Below are positions 1 to 8,783 of a DNA stretch of 40,821 nucleotides, one piece after another. Positions within the stretch are counted from its first letter, which is position 1. Each line of letters begins with the position of its first letter. The stretch comes from a virus. The position numbers and the translations under genes are program-made. Under the pieces are notes generated by a model. The model was not told the DNA's origin, searched no databases, and saw only the letters and a list, made by a program, of their open reading frames with translations. The stretch spans positions 1-40,821 of the IMG/VR virus record IMGVR_UViG_3300009593_000040; one strand, given 5' to 3'.

Positions 1-139
1 CTGGCATTCGGTCAATAAGAGTTTTTATCTGGTCTCTTATGTCACGCTTCTCTGTCAGCGTCAATAACTTATCGACTTGGCTCTGATATTCTACAAAACT
101 TTGCATATCATTCCATCCCATAAAGGTTTCTATGTTCAT
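1..139 (-). CDS. Unknown protein, 3' end cut by window edge
   Basis: An open frame begins with ATG at 137-139 and runs off the left edge after 46 codons. It reads MNIETFMGWNDMQ and continues as a charged, probably helical segment (KLLTLTEKRDIRDQ). It lies directly behind a strong promoter-like sequence at 151-179. Only about 11 nt separate the -10 box from the ATG and there is no Shine-Dalgarno sequence, so the transcript would be almost leaderless. I do not recognise the product, and its length is unknown. Confidence 0.6.
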   Translation of the reverse strand, partial: MNIETFMGWNDMQSFVEYQSQVDKLLTLTEKRDIRDQIKTLIDRMP

Positions 140-150
140 TATTTAGTGTT

Positions 151-179
151 ATTATACAATGAAGAATCATGTTTGTCAA
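151..179 (-). promoter_or_regulatory. Sigma-70-type promoter (ACTTGACA / TATAAT)
   Basis: On the minus strand TTGACA (174-179) and TATAAT (151-156) are separated by 17 bp, a perfect consensus pair. The TGA stop codon of the methyltransferase gene lies inside the TTGACA box. It would drive the gene running off the left edge. Confidence 0.85.
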
Positions 180-928
180 GTTAAAAGTTGAACTAAAGCG
201 TCATTATAGTTTTCAATACGAGTCTTGGCTATCTGGTAGAACTCGTTGTTCATCTCTATTCCCCAGAAGTCTCTCTTGTTCATCTTACAAGCGAGTCCAG
301 TAGTTCCTGAACCCATCGTGAAGTCTAACACTATATCATCCTCGTTTGAATAAGTCAAGACCAAATATTCCATTAAGGAAACTGCTTTCGCAGTCGGATG
401 GTCTCCAAACTCTCTCTTGGTTCGGATGATGCCGTTGGGATAGTTCGTGTACTCAGACACATATTCTTTCCCTGTCATGGAGTTGTGCGTTTCAGTATCA
501 CCCCAAGTTGGACCCATCTCTCCTGCGTCCCTCTTTTTGATTTTGGGTTTATCCAACTTTATCAGACCTTGAGGATTGTATGTTCCTCTCTTTCTCCAGA
601 AGACAAGTACATCCTCAAACCCTTTCATCGGCATCTTGTTACAGTTGCCAACGTTGGTTGAATATCCTTTGTCCCAAACCCAGTTATGAGAGTAGTCCTT
701 TACATTGGACATTACGAGTTGTGAGGTGAATGGTTGTTGACAACACAAGACTATCGGTGCTGTATCCTTAGCTACACGATACAACTCTTCCCACATTTTG
801 TCAAGCGGAATTATTGAGTCCCATTTACATTCCGTTGTCCCATAAGGCGGGTCGCAAATAACAGTATCAATACTATTGTCTGGAAAGTCTTTCATGACAT
901 CCAGACAGTTTCCATTGAAAAACTTCAT
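176..928 (-). CDS. DNA adenine/cytosine-N4 methyltransferase, DPPYG type
   Basis: Predicted S-adenosylmethionine-dependent DNA methyltransferase of the N4/N6 amino class, 250 aa. The catalytic motif DPPYG is at residues 26-30 and the SAM-binding motif FTMGSGTT at 203-210. DPPY before the SAM motif is the order of beta-class enzymes. The region between them, including the target-recognition part, is short, as in many phage orphan enzymes. No restriction nuclease lies nearby, so protection of phage DNA or regulation is more likely than a restriction-modification pair; that is inference. The start ATG overlaps the gp46 stop (ATGA), showing co-transcription with the gp47-gp46 genes. Target base and sequence cannot be read from the protein. 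Confidence 0.9.
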   Translation of the reverse strand: MKFFNGNCLDVMKDFPDNSIDTVICDPPYGTTECKWDSIIPLDKMWEELYRVAKDTAPIVLCCQQPFTSQLVMSNVKDYSHNWVWDKGYSTNVGNCNKMPMKGFEDVLVFWRKRGTYNPQGLIKLDKPKIKKRDAGEMGPTWGDTETHNSMTGKEYVSEYTNYPNGIIRTKREFGDHPTAKAVSLMEYLVLTYSNEDDIVLDFTMGSGTTGLACKMNKRDFWGIEMNNEFYQIAKTRIENYNDALVQLLT

Positions 929-2598
929 TCTACACTCAATATTGAGAAGTTCCCTTGTTTCTTGACATTGATAGTTCGTGAGAACTTATCTGCCAATATC
1001 TCGCCTTTGTGCGAGATGATGAAAATGTTTGTCCCAGTCAAATCGTAAATAATTTTAATAAGTTCCTCTGTTCCAGAAGCGTCTAATGAGGAATCGAAAG
1101 TCTCGTCTAGGATGAGTAGATTGGTTGATACAGAACCGCGAGACTTTGCGATAGCTCTCCATGTTAATAACAAAGCTAGGTCAATACGCTGTCTTTCTCC
1201 CATAGAGAAGTTCTCGTATTTAAACTCATCTTGATATCTAGACCTAACAATTTCCTTGAATGATTCGTCCAATTCAAATCGAATCGGTAGTCCCATTCTC
1301 TGTAAATAAACATTTGCTGTATGGTTAATGATAGGAACATACTGCTTGATTATCTGGGCTTTTATCCCATCATCTCTCAATAGTTTGTACGCTACATCAT
1401 AGAGGTCTTTGACAAGAATAAGAGCTTCCATCTCCTTCTGTAAGATGAACAGTTTCTTTTTCTCCTTGTCCAACTCCTCAGTATCCATCTCTTCAACTTC
1501 AGATTGTATCTCTTCAATGCGTTGACTGTACAATACAATAAGTTTCTTCGACTGGTCTATCTCAGAAATTTTCTTTTTGATTTTGTCGCTAAGCTCAGCA
1601 CACCTGTCAAGAACAGTTTGGATGGTAGACTGCTTTGTTCCCAGTTCTGTGATGGCGTGGTCACATTCCTCTCGTTTTTGCTCTGCATCAGTCTTCTTAG
1701 AGTTTCGTATTTCATCGGGGAGGTTTTGGGTACACGTTGGACATTCAGTATGTTTTTCAAAAAAGTCATATTCCTGTTTATATTTACTAGCATTATTTTT
1801 GAGTTGATATATTAAATCGTTGAAGGAGTCTAGTTCGTCATTCCTCTTGGAGGAATTAAAACCAGTCAGTTCCGCAGTGAGGTCTTCTTGTTGTTCTCTG
1901 GTCTGTTCAAGATGTTGAGTCTCCTTGAGTAGGTTGTCCTTCTCCAGTTTTATTTTCTCTTTCATCGAGCCCTTCAACTTCTTGATGTGCCCTTCTTTGA
2001 TTTGAATAGACTGGGTCACCAAGTCTAGTTCATGTCTGGAGTCAACAAGGTCAGTCTTATTGTCTGACCTCTTGGTTCCCAGTACATCATTCATCAAAGA
2101 GAAAATCTCGATGTCGAGTAAGTCCTCGACTATCTTTCTTCTTTCTCCAGTTCCCAATAACATAAAAGGAGTATGAGAAGCAGAGCCCAGACAGACAACT
2201 TGTCGAAACGAGTTTATCCTCATCTTGAGAATGTTCTGTTCTAAGTTCTTCTGGTAGTCTGAAGCGGCGGCAGGTTTGGGTTGTAGTTTCCCATCACACC
2301 ATATCTCAAACTGGTTAGGTCCAATACCTCTAACCACCTTGTATTCTCTCGTTCCAATAATAAACTCTATTTCAACGACACAGTCTCGTTTGTTTAGAGA
2401 GTTGACTATTTGACTCTTCGATATGTTACGGAATGCTTTTCCATATAAACCCCAACATATCGCATCAAGCATTGTGGACTTACCAGCCCCATTGTCTCCT
2501 GTTATTAATGTTGTAGGATGACTGTCTAAAATAAACTCATTAAATTGGTTTCCAGTCGACAGTAAGTTCTTGTATCTTACCTTCTTAAATTCTATCAA
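925..2598 (-). CDS. 46: gp46 recombination nuclease subunit (SbcC/Rad50-like ATPase)
   Basis: The 557-aa protein is the ATPase partner of gp47 in the Mre11/Rad50-type complex that resects DNA ends for recombination-dependent replication. Visible features are a Walker A motif (GDNGAGKST, 34-42), a coiled-coil arm from about 180 to 400 broken by a CPTC zinc hook at 286-289, an ABC signature (FSMGERQR) at about 467, and Walker B (LLILDE) at about 497. T4 gp46 is 560 aa, so it is full length. The start is a TTG at 2596-2598 overlapping the gp47 TGA (TTGA), with AGGGA six bases upstream. Placement directly after gp47 is the normal T4-family arrangement. Confidence 0.97.
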   Translation of the reverse strand: MIEFKKVRYKNLLSTGNQFNEFILDSHPTTLITGDNGAGKSTMLDAICWGLYGKAFRNISKSQIVNSLNKRDCVVEIEFIIGTREYKVVRGIGPNQFEIWCDGKLQPKPAAASDYQKNLEQNILKMRINSFRQVVCLGSASHTPFMLLGTGERRKIVEDLLDIEIFSLMNDVLGTKRSDNKTDLVDSRHELDLVTQSIQIKEGHIKKLKGSMKEKIKLEKDNLLKETQHLEQTREQQEDLTAELTGFNSSKRNDELDSFNDLIYQLKNNASKYKQEYDFFEKHTECPTCTQNLPDEIRNSKKTDAEQKREECDHAITELGTKQSTIQTVLDRCAELSDKIKKKISEIDQSKKLIVLYSQRIEEIQSEVEEMDTEELDKEKKKLFILQKEMEALILVKDLYDVAYKLLRDDGIKAQIIKQYVPIINHTANVYLQRMGLPIRFELDESFKEIVRSRYQDEFKYENFSMGERQRIDLALLLTWRAIAKSRGSVSTNLLILDETFDSSLDASGTEELIKIIYDLTGTNIFIISHKGEILADKFSRTINVKKQGNFSILSVE

Positions 2599-3635
2599 AC
2601 GAAATCCCTTAGTTGCGAGGCTTCAGAGTATAGGTTACTCATCAGTAGTTTCAAGTCTTCTGGACGTTGGTATTCTAATTGGTCCACATACTGAGTAAGA
2701 ATGGACAGAGTGTCTTTTGTCTCTATCTGCATCTCACCCACTTCCAGTTCTGAAAAGTCTTCCAGAATAGAAATGTCAAGTGGGTTCTGAACTTCAATGT
2801 CCGTTATAAAAGTATCAAATAAAAATGGATTCTTTTTGTTAGTTACAAATACTTTAACCATCTTGTCGGTTAAAGAGTTAGGTAGAATCTCTGGTATCTT
2901 ATCTTCGTCATACATAAGTTTGACGAACATCTCTTGGTTGTTCTTGTAGAAGGTCTTAGTCCTTGTTTCAGTATCAAAGATATGAAAACCTCTTTCGTCA
3001 CCATAGTCAGCCCATGTAAGCTGGTATGCATTTCCAAGATAGGTGATGTTCCCTTTACTATTCTTACGATGGAAGTGACCTGACCAAACCTCATCAAAAT
3101 GTTTGAACACTTTGGTTGGAGTTCCAGTCTGACAAACAATCCCTGCGTGCATCTCAAAACCATTCAGTTCAAGATGACCACAAACTATGTCAGCTTTCGA
3201 GTTAGCTATTATCTCTAAAGCATCTCGCTCATGGTCTTTCGCTATCCAAGGAACCATCAGAAAGTTTACACCACCGAGTTTCAACTCTGAGGTTATTAAC
3301 TGATAGGTCTTGATAGGGTAGTCACTCAGTAACAAGTCTGGAGCATTGACATTATTCTTTCTCTTGTAATAAGTGTCATGGTTCCCGATTATCATATGAA
3401 CTTCACCATCAAAGGTTGTCGATGGGTTGAAGAACATTTCCTTGGCGAGATGTAAAGAGTTGTAATTAATAAACTTTCGTCTATCGAAAGTATCCCCTAA
3501 GTGAATGATAGCATCACATTGTTCTTTGACTACAGGCCAGAAGTCTTCCATGAAGAACTTCTTCTGGTACTCTGCAAACATCAAATTGTCGTTTCGAACT
3601 CCGAAATGCGTATCAGTAATTAACGCTATTTTCAT
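2595..3635 (-). CDS. 47: gp47 recombination nuclease subunit (SbcD/Mre11-like)
   Basis: This is the metallophosphoesterase nuclease that pairs with gp46, 346 aa (T4 gp47 is 339). The metal-binding motifs of the family are visible: TDTHFG (7-12), HLGDTFD (45-51), GNHD (84-87), CGHLELNG at about 151 and SGHFHRK at about 185. It resects double-strand breaks during phage recombination and host DNA degradation, by analogy with T4. It is preceded by gp55 with an ATGA overlap at 3632-3635 and followed by gp46 with a TTGA overlap, so the three genes form one unit started by the promoter at 4211-4238. Confidence 0.97.
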   Translation of the reverse strand: MKIALITDTHFGVRNDNLMFAEYQKKFFMEDFWPVVKEQCDAIIHLGDTFDRRKFINYNSLHLAKEMFFNPSTTFDGEVHMIIGNHDTYYKRKNNVNAPDLLLSDYPIKTYQLITSELKLGGVNFLMVPWIAKDHERDALEIIANSKADIVCGHLELNGFEMHAGIVCQTGTPTKVFKHFDEVWSGHFHRKNSKGNITYLGNAYQLTWADYGDERGFHIFDTETRTKTFYKNNQEMFVKLMYDEDKIPEILPNSLTDKMVKVFVTNKKNPFLFDTFITDIEVQNPLDISILEDFSELEVGEMQIETKDTLSILTQYVDQLEYQRPEDLKLLMSNLYSEASQLRDFV

Positions 3636-4174
3636 TCTACAAAGTCCTCAACTGTACTTTCTGATTTCTCTTTTTTGGTTCTGGGTTTTCTCTTTACGTT
3701 GTTCTCATAGTATTCTATGAAGTTAGTTATCTGGAATCTATCGTAAAGGTCTTCGGATTGTCCGTAGGTTGCCGTGTCGTTCTCTGACTTTTCCATGAAG
3801 TCATCAACTGCGGCTTTCTCCAGTAATTTGTATCTAACGTAAAGGTTCTTTTTCTCTTTCCCTATTCGCCTGAGGAAGGCGTAGTAGACTACTTGGGTAA
3901 AGTAGGAGAAGGGGTTTTTGGATTTGGTAACATCAAATTTGTCTAAGTATCGTATGCATTCTTCTATCCCATCACCAATCATATCATCGGTATATGGGTT
4001 CTTCCATTTTGCTTTGGTTGCGAATCGAGACGCTATGAGATAGATGGCTTCACCAACATACTCTGGTATTTCTGGTTTTTCTGGCTCGACTCCAGCCTCT
4101 TTATTTTTGACATACTGAGTTTTCCACTCTGATAGTTCATTGTAGAAACGCTCGTTGTCCACGAATTTCGGCAT
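3632..4174 (-). CDS. 55: gp55 late-transcription sigma factor
   Basis: Sigma-family protein of 180 aa (T4 gp55 is 185) that directs host RNA polymerase to T4-type late promoters. The central part, with SRFATKAKWKNPYTDDMIGDGIE and then KNPFSYFTQVVYYAFLRRIGKEKK as two separate stretches, has the sigma region 2 pattern of helices with aromatic and basic residues. The remaining C-terminal part is short and charged, as in gp55, which lacks region 4. The ATG has AGAGGA seven bases upstream. A consensus promoter sits in the short gap ahead of it, so gp55 would be an early or middle gene that switches on late genes. It overlaps gp47 by ATGA. Confidence 0.93.
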   Translation of the reverse strand: MPKFVDNERFYNELSEWKTQYVKNKEAGVEPEKPEIPEYVGEAIYLIASRFATKAKWKNPYTDDMIGDGIEECIRYLDKFDVTKSKNPFSYFTQVVYYAFLRRIGKEKKNLYVRYKLLEKAAVDDFMEKSENDTATYGQSEDLYDRFQITNFIEYYENNVKRKPRTKKEKSESTVEDFVE

Positions 4175-4210
4175 AGGGTATTCCTCTTGGAGTTAATAAG
4201 ATAAGTAACC

Positions 4211-4238
4211 ATTATAACAGACTTTACTGTTCTGTCAA
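4211..4238 (-). promoter_or_regulatory. Sigma-70-type promoter upstream of gp55
   Basis: Minus-strand TTGACA (4233-4238) and TATAAT (4211-4216) are 16 bp apart, both exact consensus. The -35 box is one base beyond the TAA of the preceding gene. It leaves a leader of about 30 nt with a good ribosome-binding site for gp55. Confidence 0.87.
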
Positions 4239-4239
4239 G

Positions 4240-4644
4240 TTAATTTAACTTAGTGAAATCTATTACAAAGTCTTTAAATGCATCTGGTTTCTCCTCTCTG
4301 TCTGGGTCGCCTGGATGGACAGGTTTCTTCACATCCTCTATTTCGGTGACTGTAGGTTTATTGACTGCGGAGAAGTAGAACTCAGCAAACTCACTTGATA
4401 GTTCCGTCACGACCGCAACTGTTTCTAATCGGACAGGTACTTGTTCGTTTGGCGAAAAATGAGGCCACGCTTGTAGTCCCACTCTTCCTCTGAGTTCATT
4501 CTTCTCGTTTACTGCATTATCCATATGAACCAACTGGTGTGGTTGCAATAAGAATAAAAACTGCGGTTTACTTTTATCTATTACGACATGACTCATTAGT
4601 TCAAGTCCGTCAATTAGTCTTACATACTTAGGTGTAGGTTTCAT
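4240..4644 (-). CDS. Small phage protein, possibly Sm-like fold
   Basis: 134-aa protein. The pattern is a short opening strand (YVRLIDGLELMSHV), a middle strand ending LQPHQLV, then GLQAWPHFSPNEQVPV and a strand with acidic tail (TELSSEFAEFYFSAV). This layout resembles small Sm-like beta proteins often carried by T4-like marine phages, in which a VKL.sGEel-type start and a WxPF/WPHF segment recur. The match is from memory of the pattern, not a search. The C-terminal 35 residues are charged and proline-containing and look disordered. It overlaps uvsW by ATGA (4641-4644) and ends one base before the gp55 promoter. Function unknown; an RNA- or protein-binding role would be a guess. Confidence 0.75.
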   Translation of the reverse strand: MKPTPKYVRLIDGLELMSHVVIDKSKPQFLFLLQPHQLVHMDNAVNEKNELRGRVGLQAWPHFSPNEQVPVRLETVAVVTELSSEFAEFYFSAVNKPTVTEIEDVKKPVHPGDPDREEKPDAFKDFVIDFTKLN

Positions 4645-6104
4645 GATATTGGTACTCTCGCGATTGTTGTCTTAAACTCCTCGGCTCCATAAAAGGCCAG
4701 TCGTTCTTCAAAATGTTTGTAAGTGTAATTCTTCTTCTTTTTAAACCTCAAGTCATCTACGATATCGAACAGGACTACATTAGTTTTTCCTTTTGCTTTT
4801 CGGAGTCCTCTTCCGATACTTTGTAAGGTTCGTATCTTACTCTTTGAGGGATGGGCGAAGATAACTTGTTTGATCTTAGGAATGTTGATTCCTGTGCTAA
4901 AAGTTCCCATGCTCGCCACAATGATAGCATTCTCATTCCTTTCACAAATGAGTCTGACTGCCTCTCTGTCCTCGGCCGCTACTCCGCCATGAACATAGAA
5001 AATAGTCTTTGTTTCGTTACTCTCTTTGATAGACTTCAGTAACAACTCTCCGTGGTTTTCTACGAACTGGAAAAGTATCAGAGTGATACCTTCTTGGTCC
5101 AGAGCTAGGTTACGAATGAACTTCGTCCTATTCGCATTTCTACAGAGAAAGTCTATCTCTTCTTTATAGTTGTAGTCCTTAACTACCATAGCTTGGTCAA
5201 CTGGGTAGGTTAAAACTACAGTCTTGATATACAGTTCAGCAAGAGTTCCTTCTTTCATCAACTGGGATGAAGTCGTGAGTCTCTTTATCTTTCCAAACAA
5301 ACCTTCCAACTCTAGTCGGTTGGTCTTAGCATCTTGAATAGTTCCACTCAAACCATATCTCAGTTTAACATCTGTAGCCTTGGTCATTATTCCCTTTAAA
5401 CTCTGGGAAGTAGCCAAGTGACATTCGTCAACCATTATCATTTGAAACTGGTTGAACCATTCTTTTCTTTCTTTGTAAATGCTTTGCCAAGTAGAAACGA
5501 ATATCTGACAGTCTGACATCTTCGCCGCACCTGCACTTATCCTATGGACTCCTCCCGCCCATCCATACGACAAAATGTCCTTAGACATCTGGGTAACGAG
5601 TGAGATAGTAGGGACAACAATGAGGGTCTTAACATCGAACCATTCTGACATGAGGTAGATGAGAAATGACTTCCCACTCCCAGTAGGGCTAATGATAACT
5701 GCTCTTGGGTTTTGGGTTGCATAATGTAATCCAAAGGTTTGATAATATTTGGGACTGAACGGAAGAGACTGCATGCCTAACCATTCAGCAATTTCTTGCG
5801 GTCGAACAGATGGTAGTGTCAATTTTTCACTATCAACATCCGATATTGATGTCAAGACTTTTCGGTCTTCACAAAACTTTTGTACGTAGGGGAGTAGACC
5901 TGCGTAAAGTATCTTCTTACGCCAGTCAAATAAGCGGACTTTCCCATCCCAGCCACCTCTTCGGTATTGGGGCATGAACTTCGCATTGGGAACATCAAAG
6001 GTGAAATAGTCAGCTAACGACTTCAGAAAGCCGTTATCGTCACAAGTCACCTTGATGTATGCATGATTTAAAAACTCTATATTCAATGGCGGTCGGTAAC
6101 TCAT
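4641..6104 (-). CDS. uvsW: UvsW RNA-DNA/DNA helicase
   Basis: Superfamily 2 helicase of 487 aa (T4 UvsW is 503 aa) that unwinds R-loops and branched DNA and promotes the shift from origin- to recombination-dependent replication in T4. The N-terminal 110 residues match the small T4 UvsW N-domain region. Walker A is TGSGKS at 141-146, motif II is DECH at 226-229 and motif VI is QSIGRGLRKAKG at about 430. A TTG/ATG choice is not an issue: the ATG at 6104 is followed by the expected conserved start. It is preceded by a small acidic gene with a 7-nt gap and overlaps the next gene by ATGA. Confidence 0.96.
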   Translation of the reverse strand: MSYRPPLNIEFLNHAYIKVTCDDNGFLKSLADYFTFDVPNAKFMPQYRRGGWDGKVRLFDWRKKILYAGLLPYVQKFCEDRKVLTSISDVDSEKLTLPSVRPQEIAEWLGMQSLPFSPKYYQTFGLHYATQNPRAVIISPTGSGKSFLIYLMSEWFDVKTLIVVPTISLVTQMSKDILSYGWAGGVHRISAGAAKMSDCQIFVSTWQSIYKERKEWFNQFQMIMVDECHLATSQSLKGIMTKATDVKLRYGLSGTIQDAKTNRLELEGLFGKIKRLTTSSQLMKEGTLAELYIKTVVLTYPVDQAMVVKDYNYKEEIDFLCRNANRTKFIRNLALDQEGITLILFQFVENHGELLLKSIKESNETKTIFYVHGGVAAEDREAVRLICERNENAIIVASMGTFSTGINIPKIKQVIFAHPSKSKIRTLQSIGRGLRKAKGKTNVVLFDIVDDLRFKKKKNYTYKHFEERLAFYGAEEFKTTIARVPIS

Positions 6105-6111
6105 CCCATAT

Positions 6112-6444
6112 TTAGGATGACAAACTCCCTGTTAGTGTTAGTATTGTCTTACCTGCGACAAGGGCTTCGTCAAGAACATACTCGACCTCTTCGTCAATGA
6201 TTTCAGGAAATTCTTCCTTCATCCACGATAGAAGTTCTTCGTATTCTTCTTCATCAATATCAGTTATCTCTGGTAGGACTTGGTCAATATTATCTATTGC
6301 GTCTCCCAGAGATTTTATTGGTTCGATGAAGTTCTTGGCGTCATACCAATCAAATTCGCCATCTTCATAAGTAGTTTTAAGAGCCCTAATGAACGACAAA
6401 ACGAACCTTAGAACCTCTTTGGTTTCTTTAATACCTTCAGACAT
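6112..6444 (-). CDS. Unknown small acidic protein
   Basis: 110 aa, strongly acidic and predicted helical throughout (for example EITDIDEEEYEELLSWM and FPEIIDEEVEYVLDEAL), with a short hydrophobic C-terminal end (AGKTILTLTGSL). It has no cysteine cluster, signal peptide or membrane segment. It is not UvsY, which is found elsewhere at 9211-9633. The ATG lies two bases after the stop of the 683-aa gene, so translation is probably coupled. The size, acidity and helical pattern are those of small phage accessory or structural proteins; I do not recognise a function. Confidence 0.75.
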   Translation of the reverse strand: MSEGIKETKEVLRFVLSFIRALKTTYEDGEFDWYDAKNFIEPIKSLGDAIDNIDQVLPEITDIDEEEYEELLSWMKEEFPEIIDEEVEYVLDEALVAGKTILTLTGSLSS

Positions 6445-6446
6445 AG

Positions 6447-8498
6447 TTATTCCAAAATAGAAGATTTCAAGTTTAAGTCAAGGTCAAGAGAATGAATCAT
6501 AATCTTTCCACTTAACTCAGTATATGCAGGGCCAGGATGTGCCCAGACAACCTTACCATCATGAGAGGTAGCAAGGTTTCCAATGTCGAATAAGGGTTGT
6601 TGTTCCATATTCGGGTCTTGTATTATTTGAGCAGGTTTTCTGATGTTTCCAAACTCATCACAAACCAGAGCCTTCATACCTAGTCGGCAACCTGACAACT
6701 CTGAATCTATTTTCTTACTCTGGTCAAACTTAGACTCCATCCAGATAACCACGTAGTCATCTCCGATTCTCACAATCCTTGGATGTGCAGCGGAACCAAC
6801 TTCTATATCTGTATGGTCAGTAAGGAAAACACAAGGATTTTTTGCCGTCCAAGACTTAATAGGTGGTCGGCAGTTAAACATCTGCTGTTCTGATACTGAG
6901 ATGTTTGGATTTCTATCCTGAATAATCCAAGGTCTTTCCTCTGTATCTTCGTACTGGAAATATCCTCCATCCATAACATCAAGCTTTACGTTTACAAGTC
7001 CTATGTTCTGAGGAGCACAAGCGGAGTTCCATCTTCTAGGAACAACGTATGATGGAGTTCTATCTGCAGAAAATACTACGACAAAACTTTCCTCGCCCAC
7101 TACCATATTACCAGAAGTGGAATGAGTATCTTGGTAAGCATAACCTGCTGTTACCAACTCCAAACCTTTTTTGGAAGCCTCATCACCCTGAGATGCTTTC
7201 CAACGGAGTGTACTTTCGTATGCTTGGTCACAACCACCTTTGGCGTCCCAAACATTCATGGTTCTTTTGTACTTGTAAGTGCTGTACATTTTCCCATTCC
7301 ACTCTCGCTTTGGACCTTTGACATGAATCTCACGATGAGCGTTACCCATCAGTGGGCCTCTCATACCTGCATCGCCCAAGTCGTTGTAGTAGAACTCTCC
7401 ATTGTGATATGCAAGTCTTGTACTGAAAGAGTGCGATGGACCTAACTTTGGTCGACCATGACACCCAAGGTTTCCAGCATCAAGAGTGACAAAAATACTG
7501 AGCATATGTCGTTTACCATCTCGTGCAACGTTTCCATAATAGGTAAAACCTACACAGACTTTTCCATCTGCGTAAAGAACATCACCATTTCCATTGTCGG
7601 TGATGTTACAGAAAGCTGCTCCCCATCTTGGTTTGATTGCTTCAACGATATCTTGTGAACGAACAATGTTTCCACCCTTGTCGAGTTTGTGTATCATGAG
7701 TTGGTTGTTCATGTGCTGAAACTTCTTAGGAGTAGTAACGAATCTTCTGTCCTCGCTCAGTGCTGTAACGACATAGATGTTTCCATCATCGTCTTTATCT
7801 GCACCTACCAAAAGACCAAGTGAAGGTATTTCAATATGTTTTCCTGCTGGTTTGTATGAACCATCTGGAAGAGGCACGACTACTGAACACCAAATCTTTC
7901 CTGCCTTCTGAGATGGAGCGTGAGGTACTTTACCCATTGAGTCATCGCACCAAATCATCAACATTCCCATTTCGTGTGGTATTAATACCTGTCTTACTTT
8001 GCCAGGACTCCAGAAACTAACATTTACATCACTTGTATTTTCATCGCCTGGGTCACCTACTTCTGTTATAGGTTTGTCAAACCATGCACTTGGAGGAGGG
8101 GGAGGCGGTGGAGGTTCAGGTGGTGGTTCCCACTCAATCTCTCCATCAAACAACCCTTGGTTTCTCGCACTTAATACAAACTGTTCTACGGCATCCATGA
8201 TGAACTCAGCAGGGTCTCTGCCGTCAAACATATCGCCATGTTCTTCTTCCGCCCATTCACAGACTGCTCTCCAGTCTTCGTATGAGAATGAGTCTAGTTC
8301 TGCTTGAACTTGGTCTAAACCATCGTAGGCTAAGTTCATTTTACTGAATGACCTCCAAACTTGGTTAAGTTCTCCGCCATCCATTCCATTACCATTATAC
8401 GCATCACGAATAAGTCTGTTCCAATCCCATTGAAACATCAATACTTCTGCTAGATTCTTCCCCTTCATTTGGGGTCCATCTTTCGGTGGTCCGTACAT
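6447..8498 (-). CDS. Large unknown protein, probable beta-propeller with polyproline linker
   Basis: 683 aa with three parts. Residues 1-125 are helical, acidic and tryptophan-rich. A polyproline linker (EPPPEPPPPPPPPSAW) follows at about 125-140. Residues 150-683 are rich in beta strands, with repeated blocks of the type 'DGxIYVV', 'GDVLYADGKVCVGF', 'DGKVVWAHPGP' that suggest a sialidase-like or WD-like propeller. No signal peptide or membrane segment is seen. It has a Shine-Dalgarno GGGAG seven bases before the ATG and overlaps the upstream membrane gene by TAATG. A virion surface or host-interaction role is possible, but no family is recognised. Loss of an enzyme active site could not be judged. 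Confidence 0.8.
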   Translation of the reverse strand: MYGPPKDGPQMKGKNLAEVLMFQWDWNRLIRDAYNGNGMDGGELNQVWRSFSKMNLAYDGLDQVQAELDSFSYEDWRAVCEWAEEEHGDMFDGRDPAEFIMDAVEQFVLSARNQGLFDGEIEWEPPPEPPPPPPPPSAWFDKPITEVGDPGDENTSDVNVSFWSPGKVRQVLIPHEMGMLMIWCDDSMGKVPHAPSQKAGKIWCSVVVPLPDGSYKPAGKHIEIPSLGLLVGADKDDDGNIYVVTALSEDRRFVTTPKKFQHMNNQLMIHKLDKGGNIVRSQDIVEAIKPRWGAAFCNITDNGNGDVLYADGKVCVGFTYYGNVARDGKRHMLSIFVTLDAGNLGCHGRPKLGPSHSFSTRLAYHNGEFYYNDLGDAGMRGPLMGNAHREIHVKGPKREWNGKMYSTYKYKRTMNVWDAKGGCDQAYESTLRWKASQGDEASKKGLELVTAGYAYQDTHSTSGNMVVGEESFVVVFSADRTPSYVVPRRWNSACAPQNIGLVNVKLDVMDGGYFQYEDTEERPWIIQDRNPNISVSEQQMFNCRPPIKSWTAKNPCVFLTDHTDIEVGSAAHPRIVRIGDDYVVIWMESKFDQSKKIDSELSGCRLGMKALVCDEFGNIRKPAQIIQDPNMEQQPLFDIGNLATSHDGKVVWAHPGPAYTELSGKIMIHSLDLDLNLKSSILE

Positions 8499-8749
8499 TA
8501 CTTAACTCCCATTTGAGCGTCTTGTTGTTGTTTCGCTTGGTCGCCTGCATTCTTACCAGAAATGTAACCAGCAATGATACCAACGATACCAGTAATTGAC
8601 ATAGAGAGTAAGTTGATTACATCTTTACTTACTTCCCTTTGTGTTTCCATAGCAACCCAAAAGTCACCTAATGTTATGACGAAAAGTAATAATATCGTGC
8701 CAAATGCAAGAGACATTACAATCCAGTCTTTAATTTCACTTCTGCTCAT
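8498..8749 (-). CDS. Small two-helix membrane protein, holin-like
   Basis: 83 aa with two predicted membrane helices, about residues 9-29 (WIVMSLAFGTILLLFVITLG) and 45-65 (INLLSMSITGIVGIIAGYISG). A short charged loop separates them, and the tail is polar and glutamine-rich (KQQQDAQ). This hairpin topology is that of class II holins, and similar small proteins occur in marine phages. Holin function is inference from topology and size alone, and a minor structural or membrane protein is possible. It is preceded by an AAAGGAAA ribosome-binding site and a CTAAATA motif, and its stop overlaps the next start (TAATG). Confidence 0.75.
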   Translation of the reverse strand: MSRSEIKDWIVMSLAFGTILLLFVITLGDFWVAMETQREVSKDVINLLSMSITGIVGIIAGYISGKNAGDQAKQQQDAQMGVK

Positions 8750-8783
8750 GTTTTCCTTTCATTCAAATTTTTATTGTACACGT

